Shown here: piece by piece, positions 28,215 to 36,776 of the stretch
Position numbering within the stretch: the first letter of the stretch is position 1
Layout of the letters: each line of letters opens with the position of its first letter
Assembly (NCBI RefSeq): GCF_016195855.1
Contig: NZ_JACPYU010000016.1
Location: 62,001 to 126,000 of the forward strand
Reading direction: 5' to 3'
DNA from: Aquabacterium sp.
GTDB taxonomy: Bacteria; Pseudomonadota; Gammaproteobacteria; Burkholderiales; Burkholderiaceae_C
DNA: 64,000 bases
Notes under the pieces: model-generated
What the model was told of the DNA's origin: nothing
The model's database searches: none
Seen by the model: only the letters and a program-made list of their open reading frames with translations
Translations under genes and position numbers: made by a program

Positions 28215-29819
28215 ATGACGCAGTCTGCGCCGTGGTGGCGCCATCGTGCGCTGGCCTGGGCCATTGGGGCTGGGGCGTTCCATGCGTTTTCGTTGTCGCC
28301 CTGGTGTCAGGGCTGGCATGAGGCTGCGCCCGCGTTGCTTCAGACGCTGGCGCTGGGCCTGCTGCTGTGGGTGCTCTGGCGTGAGGACCTGAAGCCGGGC
28401 AAGGCTGCGGCCACCGTCTGGGCGTACGGCACGGTCTGGCTCGTCGGTGCCACAGGCTGGATGTATGTGAGCCTGCACCGTTATGGCGAGTTGCCTGGCT
28501 GGCTGGCGGCCACGGCTGTGGTGGGCTTGTGTGCGGCCTTGTCCTTGTACATGGCGCTGGTTGGCTGGGGCTGGGCACGTTGGCGCTGCCACGTCTGGTG
28601 GGCCGACGCCTTGCTGTTCGCGGGCTTGTGGCTGCTGGCCGAGATGGCGCGCGCCGTGATCTTCACGGGCTTCCCGTGGGGCGCAAGCGGTTACGGCATG
28701 TTGGCCGTGCCCCTGGTCAAGCTGGCGCCCTGGCTGGGGGTGTATGGCCTTGGCTGCGTCTGGGCTTTGGCTGTGGCCCTGCTGGTGTGGTCCGTGCTGG
28801 GTGGCGCGGTCGCCCTGGTGCGGGTGGGGGTGCCCATGTTGCTCGGGTTGGGTGTGGCGGTGTTGGCGTTCATGCCCACGCAGGTGTTCACGCAAGCCCA
28901 TGGCCGGCCCTTGAGCGTTTCGCTGCTGCAAGGCAATGTGCCGCAGGACGAGAAGTTCGTGTCCGAACGGCAGGTGCCCATGTTGATCTGGCATGGCCGG
29001 CAGATCCTGACTGCCCAGGGGCAGTTGGTGGTTGCGCCAGAGACGGCCATTCCGCTGCTGCCCATGCAGCTGCCCGAGGGCTATTGGGATCAGATCAAAA
29101 GCGCCTTTGGCCCGGCAAGCCATCGGTTTGCCCTCATTGGTGTGCCGCTGGGCGACTTCGAGCAGGGCTACACCAACTCGGTGGCGGGCCTGTCTGCCGA
29201 TTCGATGGCAACACCGCAGGGCATGTACCGCTACAACAAGCACCATCTGGTGCCCTTTGGCGAGTTCATCCCCTTGGGCTTTCACTGGTTCGTGCAGATG
29301 ATGAACATGCCGCTGGGGGACTTCAGCCGCGGGCCGCTGAATGCGCCGCCTTTTGCCGTGCTGGACCAGCGCGTGGCGCCCAATATCTGCTACGAAGACT
29401 TGTATGGCGAGGAGATCGCCGCGCGCTTCAAGGATGAGGCCGTGGCGCCCACGATCCTGGTCAACGTGAGCAACCTGGCCTGGTTTGGCGAGCGCGTGGC
29501 CATTGCGCAGCACTTGCAGATCGCCCGCATGCGTTCGCTGGAGTTCCAGTTGCCCACGCTGCGCGCCACCAACACAGGGGCGACGGTGGTGATTGACCAT
29601 ACCGGGCACGTGACGCATGCCTTGCCTACCAATACACGCGGCGTGCTGGAGGCCTCTGTGCAGGGGCGATCGGGCGTGACGCCCTTTGCCTGGTGGGCCT
29701 CGCGATGGGCCTTGTGGCCCCTGTTCGGGCTGGCCATGGTGCTGATTGCCGCCGGGTGCGCGGGCGTGCGAAACCGCACGCCTGAGCCTCCTGGCGGGAA
29801 CAGCCCCGTCATTCACTAG
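28215..29819 (+). CDS. lnt: Apolipoprotein N-acyltransferase
   Basis: Inner-membrane enzyme that adds the third acyl chain to the N-terminal Cys of lipoproteins, needed for their sorting to the outer membrane. The 534-residue protein has about seven hydrophobic segments at 15-220 and one at the C terminus. The nitrilase-like domain between them carries the catalytic triad Glu276 (VAPETAIP), Lys342 (YNKHHLVPFGE) and Cys392 (NICYEDLYG). Likely substrates in this window are BamB, BamD and PilW. It follows corC by 10 bases. Confidence 0.97.
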   Translation: MTQSAPWWRHRALAWAIGAGAFHAFSLSPWCQGWHEAAPALLQTLALGLLLWVLWREDLKPGKAAATVWAYGTVWLVGATGWMYVSLHRYGELPGWLAATAVVGLCAALSLYMALVGWGWARWRCHVWWADALLFAGLWLLAEMARAVIFTGFPWGASGYGMLAVPLVKLAPWLGVYGLGCVWALAVALLVWSVLGGAVALVRVGVPMLLGLGVAVLAFMPTQVFTQAHGRPLSVSLLQGNVPQDEKFVSERQVPMLIWHGRQILTAQGQLVVAPETAIPLLPMQLPEGYWDQIKSAFGPASHRFALIGVPLGDFEQGYTNSVAGLSADSMATPQGMYRYNKHHLVPFGEFIPLGFHWFVQMMNMPLGDFSRGPLNAPPFAVLDQRVAPNICYEDLYGEEIAARFKDEAVAPTILVNVSNLAWFGERVAIAQHLQIARMRSLEFQLPTLRATNTGATVVIDHTGHVTHALPTNTRGVLEASVQGRSGVTPFAWWASRWALWPLFGLAMVLIAAGCAGVRNRTPEPPGGNSPVIH

Positions 29820-29943
29820 AATCGAGCTTTTGCACTCGGGTCTGGCGCGCTTGTTTTGCGCCCCCGCTGTGTGAGACAGAACAACACACATCCACCGATC
29901 AAGGGCGCGCCTTGCAGCGTCCTGTATCACACAAGGCAACACC

Positions 29944-30864
29944 ATGCTGACCTTCCAGCAACTGATCCTGCGTTTGCAAAGCTACTGGGACGCCCAGGGC
30001 TGCACGCTGCTGCAACCCTACGACATGGAAGTGGGCGCAGGCACCAGCCATACCGCCACCTTCTTGCGCGCCCTGGGCCCGGAGCCCTGGAAGGCTGCTT
30101 ATGTGCAACCGAGCCGCCGCCCCAAGGATGGCCGTTATGGCGAGAACCCCAACCGCCTGCAGCACTACTACCAGTACCAGGTCGTGCTCAAGCCTGCACC
30201 CAGCAACATCCTGGAGCTGTACCTGGGCTCGCTGGAGGCGCTGGGCTTTGACCTGAAGAAGAACGACATCCGCTTCGTGGAAGACGACTGGGAGAACCCC
30301 ACGCTGGGTGCCTGGGGTCTGGGGTGGGAAGTCTGGCTCAACGGCATGGAGGTGACACAGTTCACTTACTTCCAGCAAGTGGGCGGCATTGACTGCAAGC
30401 CCATCACCGGTGAGATCACGTATGGTCTGGAACGCCTGGCCATGTACCTGCAAGGCGTGGAGAGCGTGTACGACCTGGTCTATTCGCCCGGTGTCAAGTA
30501 TGGCGATGTGTTCCACCAGAACGAGGTCGAGCAATCCACCTACAACTTCGAGCACAGCAACGTCGACTTCTTGCTGGACGCGTTCACCAATTACGAGACC
30601 CAGGCCAAGTACCTGATGGATCAGCAACTGGCCCTGCCGGCTTACGAGCAAGTGCTCAAGGCTGCGCACACCTTCAACTTGCTGGATGCCCGTGGTGCCA
30701 TCTCGGTGACCGAGCGTGCTGCCTACATCGGCCGCATCCGCAATCTGGCGCGCGCCGTGGCGGCCAGCTACCTGGACAGCCGCGCGCGTCTGGGCTTCCC
30801 GATGGCCCCCAAGGCCTGGGCAGATGAAGTGATCGAACAACTCCAAAACAAGAAGGCTGCCTGA
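29944..30864 (+). CDS. glyQ: Glycine--tRNA ligase alpha subunit
   Basis: Catalytic alpha subunit of the bacterial alpha2beta2 glycyl-tRNA synthetase. The 306-residue product starts [20 protein letters not shown] and includes the class II motifs around [37 protein letters not shown] and [13 protein letters not shown]. The stop is two bases before the glyS ATG. In the 124-base gap upstream I see short inverted repeats (TGTGTG/CACACA near 29868-29893) but no recognisable riboswitch. Confidence 0.98.
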   Translation: MLTFQQLILRLQSYWDAQGCTLLQPYDMEVGAGTSHTATFLRALGPEPWKAAYVQPSRRPKDGRYGENPNRLQHYYQYQVVLKPAPSNILELYLGSLEALGFDLKKNDIRFVEDDWENPTLGAWGLGWEVWLNGMEVTQFTYFQQVGGIDCKPITGEITYGLERLAMYLQGVESVYDLVYSPGVKYGDVFHQNEVEQSTYNFEHSNVDFLLDAFTNYETQAKYLMDQQLALPAYEQVLKAAHTFNLLDARGAISVTERAAYIGRIRNLARAVAASYLDSRARLGFPMAPKAWADEVIEQLQNKKAA

Positions 30865-30866
30865 GC

Positions 30867-33050
30867 ATGACGTCCTCCAACCACAAGGCCAACCTCCTCG
30901 TCGAACTGTTTGTCGAAGAGCTGCCGCCCAAGGCGCTCAAGAAGCTGGGTGAGTCTTTTGCCCAGGTGCTGGCCGACAGCCTCAAGGCCCAAGGCCTGGC
31001 CACGGCCGATGCCGTGGTGACGGCTTTCGCTTCGCCGCGCCGTTTGGCCGTGCATGTCAGCCATGTGGCTGCCAAGGCGGCCGATCAGGCCGTGCAGCAA
31101 AAGCTGATGCCCGTGGCCGTAGGCCTGGACGCGGCTGGCCAGGCCACGCCTGCCTTGCTCAAGAAACTCGCCGCCCTGGGCGCAGGCCCTGAAGTCGTGC
31201 CTGGCCTCAAGCGTGCCCTTGATGGCAAGGCCGAGGCCCTGTTCTTTGACAGCATCAAACCTGGCGCATCCTTGGCCGAGGGGCTGCAAAAGGCGCTGGA
31301 CGAGAGCATCGCCAAGCTGCCCATCCCCAAGGTCATGACCTACCAGCTGGAGCAAGGCGAGGGCGCCCACTTCCAGCCAGGCTGGACCAGCGTGAACTTC
31401 GTGCGTCCGGCGCATGGTCTGGTCGCCTTGCATGGTGACCAGGAAGTGGCCGTGGCCGCGCTTGGCCTGAAGGCCGGCCGTAGCACGCGTGGCCACCGCT
31501 TTGAAGCCCGTGTCGACAAGATCATTTTGCTGACGGCCGACACCTATGCCGAGCAGTTGCTGCACGAGGGTGCCGTGATCGCCAGCTTTGCCGAGCGCCG
31601 CGCCGAGATCGAGCGCCAGTTGGCTGCAGCTGCGGCCAAGGCGGGTACCAACCTCAAGCCTATCGAAGACGATGCCTTGCTGGACGAGGTGACGGCCCTG
31701 GTCGAGCGCCCCAATGTGTTGACTGGTCGCTTTGAAGAGGCCTTCCTGGCCGTACCCCAGGAGTGCCTGATCCTCACGATGAAGGCCAACCAGAAGTATT
31801 TCCCGCTGCTGGACACCTCGGGCAAGCTGACCAACCAGTTCCTGATCGTCAGCAACATCAAGCCTGACGATGCCAGCGCCGTGGTGGGTGGCAACGAGCG
31901 CGTTGTGCGCCCCCGTCTGGCCGACGCCAAGTTCTTCTTCGATCAGGATCGCAAGAAGACCCTGGAGTCCCGTGTGGATGGGCTGGCCAAGGTGGTGTAC
32001 CACGGCAAGCTGGGCACCCAGGGTGACCGCGCCGAGCGCGTGCGCGCCATCGGCCACGAGATCGTCAAGCAGATGAGCCTGGCCACGCTGCCGTTCACCG
32101 TGGATGCGCAAGATCACTTCGCCGTGCTCGACAGCAAGGTGCAACAGGCCGCGCGCCTGGCCAAGACCGACCTGTTGACCGACATGGTTGGCGAGTTCCC
32201 CGAGCTGCAAGGCATCATGGGTGGCTATTACGCCCGCCATGAGGGGCTGCGTGACGGCGTGGCCATCGCCATTGAAGACCACTACAAGCCCCGCTTTGCC
32301 GGTGACGCGCTGCCGCGCAACCACACGGGCACCGTCGTGGCCCTGGCCGACAAGCTGGAAACCCTGGTCGGCCTGTTCGGCATCGGCCAGTTGCCCACCG
32401 GTGACAAGGACCCGTTCGCGCTGCGTCGCCATGCGTTGGGCGTGATCCGCATCCTGGTCGAAAACAACCTGCCGCTGGCCTTGCCTGAACTGGTGGCTGC
32501 TGCGATTCCCGTGTTTGGCGAGCTGATCAGCAACCCGGCCGAGCACCTGCTGGTGTTCTTCTCGGATCGCCTGGCGGTGTCCTTGCGTGAACAAGGCTAC
32601 AGCGCCCAGGAAGTGGACGCCGTGCTGGCCTTGCAGCCTGAGCGCCTGGGTGATGTGCCTCGTCGCCTGGCGGCGGTGCGTGCTTTTGCTGCGCTGCCCG
32701 AGGCCGCCTCGCTGGCTGCGGCCAACAAGCGCGTGGGCAACATCCTCAAGAAGACTGAAACCCATGTCGAAGCCAAGGTTGACGAGGCCCTGCTGAAGGA
32801 ATCCGCCGAGCGCGCCCTGTATGACGCATTGCAGGCGGCTGCGCCAAAAGCACGCGCATCCTTCGAAGAAGGTGACTACACTGCAAGTTTGCAGGCGTTG
32901 GCGGTGCTCAAGGCGCCGGTTGATGCCTTCTTTGACGGCGTCATGGTCAATGCCGATGACGCCGCCCTGAAGGCGAACCGTCTGGGCTTGCTGGCCACCT
33001 TGCACAAGGCCATGAACCAGGTGGCGGACATCTCCAGACTGGCGGCCTGA
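30867..33050 (+). CDS. glyS: Glycine--tRNA ligase beta subunit
   Basis: tRNA-binding beta subunit of glycyl-tRNA synthetase. The 727-residue product begins LLVELFVEELPPKALKKLG, the family signature. It includes the HD-like region GYYARHEGLRDGVAIAIEDHYKP and the C-terminal anticodon-binding domain (DPFALRRHALGVIRIL, then AALPEAASLAAANKRVGNIL). It begins two bases after glyQ and is followed within 35 bases by gmhB. Confidence 0.98.
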   Translation: MTSSNHKANLLVELFVEELPPKALKKLGESFAQVLADSLKAQGLATADAVVTAFASPRRLAVHVSHVAAKAADQAVQQKLMPVAVGLDAAGQATPALLKKLAALGAGPEVVPGLKRALDGKAEALFFDSIKPGASLAEGLQKALDESIAKLPIPKVMTYQLEQGEGAHFQPGWTSVNFVRPAHGLVALHGDQEVAVAALGLKAGRSTRGHRFEARVDKIILLTADTYAEQLLHEGAVIASFAERRAEIERQLAAAAAKAGTNLKPIEDDALLDEVTALVERPNVLTGRFEEAFLAVPQECLILTMKANQKYFPLLDTSGKLTNQFLIVSNIKPDDASAVVGGNERVVRPRLADAKFFFDQDRKKTLESRVDGLAKVVYHGKLGTQGDRAERVRAIGHEIVKQMSLATLPFTVDAQDHFAVLDSKVQQAARLAKTDLLTDMVGEFPELQGIMGGYYARHEGLRDGVAIAIEDHYKPRFAGDALPRNHTGTVVALADKLETLVGLFGIGQLPTGDKDPFALRRHALGVIRILVENNLPLALPELVAAAIPVFGELISNPAEHLLVFFSDRLAVSLREQGYSAQEVDAVLALQPERLGDVPRRLAAVRAFAALPEAASLAAANKRVGNILKKTETHVEAKVDEALLKESAERALYDALQAAAPKARASFEEGDYTASLQALAVLKAPVDAFFDGVMVNADDAALKANRLGLLATLHKAMNQVADISRLAA

Positions 33051-33084
33051 GCAGGTGTCTGGACGCATCCACCCCGGAGAGGGC

Positions 33085-33693
33085 ATGAAACTGGTCATCC
33101 TCGATCGCGACGGCACGATCAACCACGAACGCGAGGACTACATCAAGTCCAGCGACGAGTGGGTGCCGCTGCCTGGCGCACTGGAGGCCATTGCCCGCCT
33201 GAACCACGCCGGCTGGCATGTGGTGGTGGCGACCAACCAGTCGGGCATAGGCCGAGGCCTGTTCGACATGGTGGCGCTCAATGCCATGCATGCCAAGATG
33301 AACCAGATGCTGGCGCGCGTGGGTGGTCGTGTCGAGGCCGTGTTTTTCTGCCCGCACACCCCCGAAGACCAGTGCACCTGCCGCAAGCCCTTGCCGGGGC
33401 TGTTCCAGATGATCGGGCAGCGCTTCGGGCGCAGCCTGGATGGTGTGCCCATGGTGGGCGACTTGCCGCGTGACGTGCTGGCCGCGCAATCCGTGGGGTG
33501 CGAGCCTCACCTGGTGCGCACAGGCCAGGCGGCCACGATGAGCGAGTCCGATCTTTATGATCTGCGCCAGCGTGTGCCTGACCTCACCATTCACCCTGAT
33601 CTGTCTGCGTTTGCAGACTTTCTCATCCTGCGGGATCGCAAGGCCCATGGCGAAGACAGCCCGGTCGCGACCCATATGGGAGAGTTGACTTGA
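33085..33693 (+). CDS. gmhB: D-glycero-beta-D-manno-heptose-1,7-bisphosphate 7-phosphatase
   Basis: HAD-family phosphatase in ADP-heptose synthesis for the lipopolysaccharide inner core. The 202-residue product shows nucleophile Asp7 and acid Asp9 in ILDRDGTIN. The zinc-binding set Cys89, His91, Cys97 and Cys99 lies in CPHTPEDQCTC, which is diagnostic for GmhB. PMVGDLPRDVLAAQ is the last HAD motif. I chose ATG 33085 with GGAGAGG upstream over the GTG at 33055. The stop overlaps the TTG start of the next gene. In related genomes plsC often lies between these two genes (recollection); it is not here. Confidence 0.93.
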   Translation: MKLVILDRDGTINHEREDYIKSSDEWVPLPGALEAIARLNHAGWHVVVATNQSGIGRGLFDMVALNAMHAKMNQMLARVGGRVEAVFFCPHTPEDQCTCRKPLPGLFQMIGQRFGRSLDGVPMVGDLPRDVLAAQSVGCEPHLVRTGQAATMSESDLYDLRQRVPDLTIHPDLSAFADFLILRDRKAHGEDSPVATHMGELT

Positions 33694-34733
33694 GACTCTC
33701 CGAGCCGATGCAACTGGGTCTGTGGGGAGACGGTGATCTCTGCGCTGATCCGGCGTCGGCTGTATCTGCCGTTTCACATTCCTTGCCTCCTTTGACTGCT
33801 GCTGTATCGCCGCTCGCGGCTCCCCCTTTGTCCTCTTCTTCTCTGGCCGCTGACCCCGCTGTTCGGGGCGATGGTGTGCCCAGCCCTGACGACGCCCCGG
33901 CGTCGAAGACATCTGCCCTGCGCGTGCCCCATCATGCGCACGACGAATGTCATCCCGTGAGTGGTCTGCCCTGGTTCCGCCACCCTCAAGGTGAGCATGA
34001 AATCCGCCTGGGCAAGGCCATGGTGTCCTACGAAATCAAGCGTGCACGCCGCCGCAGCATCGGCATGGTGGTCGGTGTGGAAGGCCTGAGTGTGCGTGCG
34101 CCGCGCTGGGTGTCGTCCGTCGACATCGAGACCGCTTTGCGCGCCAAGGAGCGCTGGATCTGCAACAAGCTGGTCGAGCAGCGTGAGCGTGCCCAAAAGC
34201 AGCTGTCTGCGCGCATCGACTGGCGTGAAGGCGCGACCGTGCCCTATATGGGCGAGTCGGTGGTGCTGGTGCTCGATCCGCGTGTGGACGGGGCGGCGCT
34301 GCAAGCGCCTTTCCAGCAAGCCGAGCAAGGCCTGCCCGGGGTGGCGCAACGGGCGCTGCATCTGGGCTTGCCGCAGAACGCTTCTGCCGAGCAGATTCGC
34401 GACGCCGTACAGGCCTGGCTGCAGCGGGAGGCCATGCAGGTCTTCCTGGCGCGTGTGCCGGTCTATGCGGATCAGTTGGGTGTATCGGTGCGCAAGGTCA
34501 GCCTGTCATCGGCCAAGACCCGTTGGGGCAGTGCCAGCGCCGATGGGTCGATCCGGCTGCACTGGCGTCTGGTCCACTTCAGCATCAGCGTGATCGATTA
34601 CGTGGTGGCGCATGAGTTGGCGCACCTGCGTGAGATGAACCACAGCCCGCGTTTCTGGGATGTGGTGCGCTCCATCATGCCGGAATTCGACGGCCCGCGT
34701 GACCAGTTGCGCCACGCGATCATCCCGGACTGA
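33690..34733 (+). CDS. YgjP-like (DUF45/WLM) metallopeptidase domain protein
   Basis: A 347-residue protein whose C-terminal half is a zinc-metallopeptidase-like domain with HELAHLREMNHSPRFW (HELAH at 308-312, third ligand His in MNHS). The core also shows SSAKTRWGSASADGSIRLHWRLV, typical for the YgjP family. The first 90 residues are low-complexity Ser/Ala/Pro/Asp. I chose TTG 33690, overlapping the gmhB stop, because GGGAGAG lies at proper spacing. ATG 33708 would shorten it by six residues. The substrate is unknown. Its stop codon abuts the stop of the convergent MBL gene with no base between. Confidence 0.87.
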   Translation: MRLSEPMQLGLWGDGDLCADPASAVSAVSHSLPPLTAAVSPLAAPPLSSSSLAADPAVRGDGVPSPDDAPASKTSALRVPHHAHDECHPVSGLPWFRHPQGEHEIRLGKAMVSYEIKRARRRSIGMVVGVEGLSVRAPRWVSSVDIETALRAKERWICNKLVEQRERAQKQLSARIDWREGATVPYMGESVVLVLDPRVDGAALQAPFQQAEQGLPGVAQRALHLGLPQNASAEQIRDAVQAWLQREAMQVFLARVPVYADQLGVSVRKVSLSSAKTRWGSASADGSIRLHWRLVHFSISVIDYVVAHELAHLREMNHSPRFWDVVRSIMPEFDGPRDQLRHAIIPD

Positions 34734-35843
34734 TCAGGCCTTCTCGAACAACAGGGTGCCTTGCGCATCCTGGTGGCGATGAAGCTGGCCCCGGTGCCAC
34801 AGGTAGTTCAGGTGGGCGATGGCTTCGCCCATGGCGAAGGTCGTCTGGTGCAGATCCAGCTGGCGCTTGAACAGCACGGGGAGCATGTCTGCAGCGGTGG
34901 ACGGCTTGAGCGCGCACGCATCAAGCACATCGCGCAGGCGATCGTCGTGGTGGGCCTTCAGTTGCTGGATGCGGGCATGGATGCCGGTGAAAGGCAGGCC
35001 ATGCGAGGGCAGGGCCAGGGTGTCGCCAGGCAGCGATGCCATCTTGTCCAGTGAGCTCAGAAACAGGCCGAGCGCGTCCCCTTCGGGCTCCATGTCCACC
35101 ACGCTGACATTGGTGGAGATGCTGGGCAACAGCATGTCCCCGGAGATGAGCAGGCCGTCGCGTTCGTTGAACAGCGCGATGTGCTCGGGGCTGTGGCCGT
35201 AACCAGCTATGCAGCGCCAGTCGCGCTCGCCGATGCGCAGCACCATGCCGTCCATGAGGCGGCGGTAGTTGTAGGGCACGGCAGGCACCAGCGATTTGAA
35301 ATAGTTGCTGCGCCCCCGAATCTTCTCGACGTCTTCGGGCTTGTTCAGACCGTGTTGCAGGAAGAAGTCCGCCGCACGGGCGCCGCCAAAACCGGTGGTC
35401 GACTCGCATGCAAGCTGGGCTGCGAAGTGGTCGGTGGCGCTCATCCACAGGCGTGCCGGCTGGCCTGGTGCGCTGAAGTGCTCGATCAGCCATTGCGCAT
35501 TGCCGACATGGTCGGGGTGCATGTGGGTCACCAGCATGCGCGTCAAGGGCTTGTCGGCCAGTTCGCCTGCCCACAGGGCCTGCCAGGCTTCGCGGATGGG
35601 TTCGGTGGCCACGCCGGCATCCACGATGGTCCAGCCAGCCTGACCGTTCTGTTCATCGTCCAGCGCCCACAGATTGATGTGGTTGAGCGCGAAGGGCATG
35701 GGCATGCGCAGCCAATGCAGGCCGGGCCTGATGTTCATCAGTTGGCCCGGTTGCGGTTGGGCCTTGTCCAGCGGGTAGTGCAAGGCTGGGTGGGGCGGCT
35801 GCGTGGGCAAATCGGGCTTGGCGGCGTCAGAGGAGGCGGGCAT
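34734..35843 (-). CDS. MBL-fold metallo-hydrolase
   Basis: A 369-residue metallo-beta-lactamase-fold protein. The metal motif THMHPDHVG supplies His107, His109, Asp111 and His112. Further ligands are in GYGHSPEHIAL and ISGDMLLPSIS. The later LPSHGLPFTGIHARIQQLKAHHDDRL resembles the LACTB2-like C-terminal region. The first 35 residues are Pro/Gln-rich and may not be translated; an ATG at residue 36 is an alternative. There is no signal peptide. The substrate cannot be inferred. It is transcribed toward the YgjP-like gene, with abutting stop codons. Confidence 0.87.
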   Translation of the reverse strand: MPASSDAAKPDLPTQPPHPALHYPLDKAQPQPGQLMNIRPGLHWLRMPMPFALNHINLWALDDEQNGQAGWTIVDAGVATEPIREAWQALWAGELADKPLTRMLVTHMHPDHVGNAQWLIEHFSAPGQPARLWMSATDHFAAQLACESTTGFGGARAADFFLQHGLNKPEDVEKIRGRSNYFKSLVPAVPYNYRRLMDGMVLRIGERDWRCIAGYGHSPEHIALFNERDGLLISGDMLLPSISTNVSVVDMEPEGDALGLFLSSLDKMASLPGDTLALPSHGLPFTGIHARIQQLKAHHDDRLRDVLDACALKPSTAADMLPVLFKRQLDLHQTTFAMGEAIAHLNYLWHRGQLHRHQDAQGTLLFEKA

Positions 35844-35902
35844 GGGGCACAGCGAGATGGAGGCAAGTCATTGTGCCTTGCTGCATGCCGATCCGCTGGA
35901 GG

Positions 35903-35935
35903 GGGAAAAAGAACCCGGGCCAACCCGACCCGGGC
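35903..35935 (-). terminator. Terminator-like hairpin upstream of the MBL gene
   Basis: On the minus strand CCCGGG pairs with CCCGGG across a 9-nt loop that can close further, followed by a T-rich tract (TTCTTTTT). It lies about 60 bases before the MBL start. It would act on minus-strand transcripts entering from the can side, or attenuate the MBL leader. Evidence is shape only. Confidence 0.4.
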
Positions 35936-36095
35936 GAGAAGCATCAGCCGAACCGGCGACGCTCATCTGAAAGAGGAGACGGTGGGATTGTTATGTGCAA
36001 CAACAATTTCGTCATCATGGCAAATACCGAGATGGAGTCGGTTCTTTTGTCCTGCCTTTCCCGGATCGGGGGCATCCCTTACTACACTGTCTGTC

Positions 36096-36758
36096 ATGAA
36101 ACTTGATCACCTGTTTGACAACAACCGTGCTTGGGCACGAGACATTGAACAACGCACCCCTGGTTTCTTTTCCAGGCTCCAGAAGCAGCAGTCTCCGGAG
36201 TACCTGTGGATCGGATGTTCGGACAGCCGCGTGCCCGCCAACGAAATCTGCGGGCTTTTGCCTGGCGAAATGTTCGTGCATCGCAATGTGGCCAACGTCG
36301 TGGTGCACTCGGATCTGAACTGCCTGTCCGTGGTGGAGTTCGCCATCGACATGCTCAAGGTCAAGCACATCATGGTGGTGGGGCACTACGGGTGCGGCGG
36401 CGTGCGTGCGGCCATGGATGACATGCGCATCGGGATCGTCGACAACTGGATCCGCCACGTCAAGGACGTGCGCAACCAGCATCTGGATTGGCTGATGACC
36501 GTGCCAGAGGGCGATCATCGATACAACGCGCTGTGTGAGCTCAATGTCTTGCAGCAGGCGTACAACATCTGCCAGACGACGATGGTCCATGAGGCCTGGG
36601 CGAGAGGTCAGGAGGTTGTGGTGCACGGCTGGGTCTACGGCATCCATAATGGCCTGATCAATGACTTGCGCATGTCGGTTGCAGCACCAGAAGGCCTGGC
36701 TCAGGCTTACGCCGACGCCATCGACAAGCTCAAGCAGCGTTACGCCGACGAGGCTTGA
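36096..36758 (+). CDS. can: Beta-class carbonic anhydrase
   Basis: Interconverts CO2 and bicarbonate in the cytoplasm. The 220-residue product shows the zinc ligands Cys41, Asp43, His97 and Cys100 in GCSDSRVPANE and VVGHYGCGG, one residue off the E. coli Can positions. Arg45 completes the Asp/Arg dyad. I chose ATG 36096, which gives MKLDHLFDNN, the family N terminus; the frame is open far upstream. No Shine-Dalgarno precedes it. A TACACT hexamer at 36083-36088 could place the start of transcription very close to the ATG, so a leaderless message is possible. aceK follows 18 bases after the stop. Confidence 0.95.
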   Translation: MKLDHLFDNNRAWARDIEQRTPGFFSRLQKQQSPEYLWIGCSDSRVPANEICGLLPGEMFVHRNVANVVVHSDLNCLSVVEFAIDMLKVKHIMVVGHYGCGGVRAAMDDMRIGIVDNWIRHVKDVRNQHLDWLMTVPEGDHRYNALCELNVLQQAYNICQTTMVHEAWARGQEVVVHGWVYGIHNGLINDLRMSVAAPEGLAQAYADAIDKLKQRYADEA

Positions 36759-36776
36759 TTTATTCCAGGGCACACG

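Noticed and set aside
29820..29943. T-box or other riboswitch upstream of glyQS
   Set aside because: Only short inverted repeats are visible; no T-box sequence or terminator/antiterminator pair, and T-boxes are rare in this group.
35181..36095. N-terminal extension of the carbonic anhydrase through the antisense of the MBL gene
   Set aside because: The family N terminus begins at ATG 36096. The upstream codons mirror the MBL gene and the leader.
35993..36106. 37-codon open frame (MCNNNFVIMANTEM...) overlapping the start of can
   Set aside because: A GAGGAGA sequence lies 13 bases before the ATG, too far for a normal ribosome site, and the product resembles nothing known. It may be chance.
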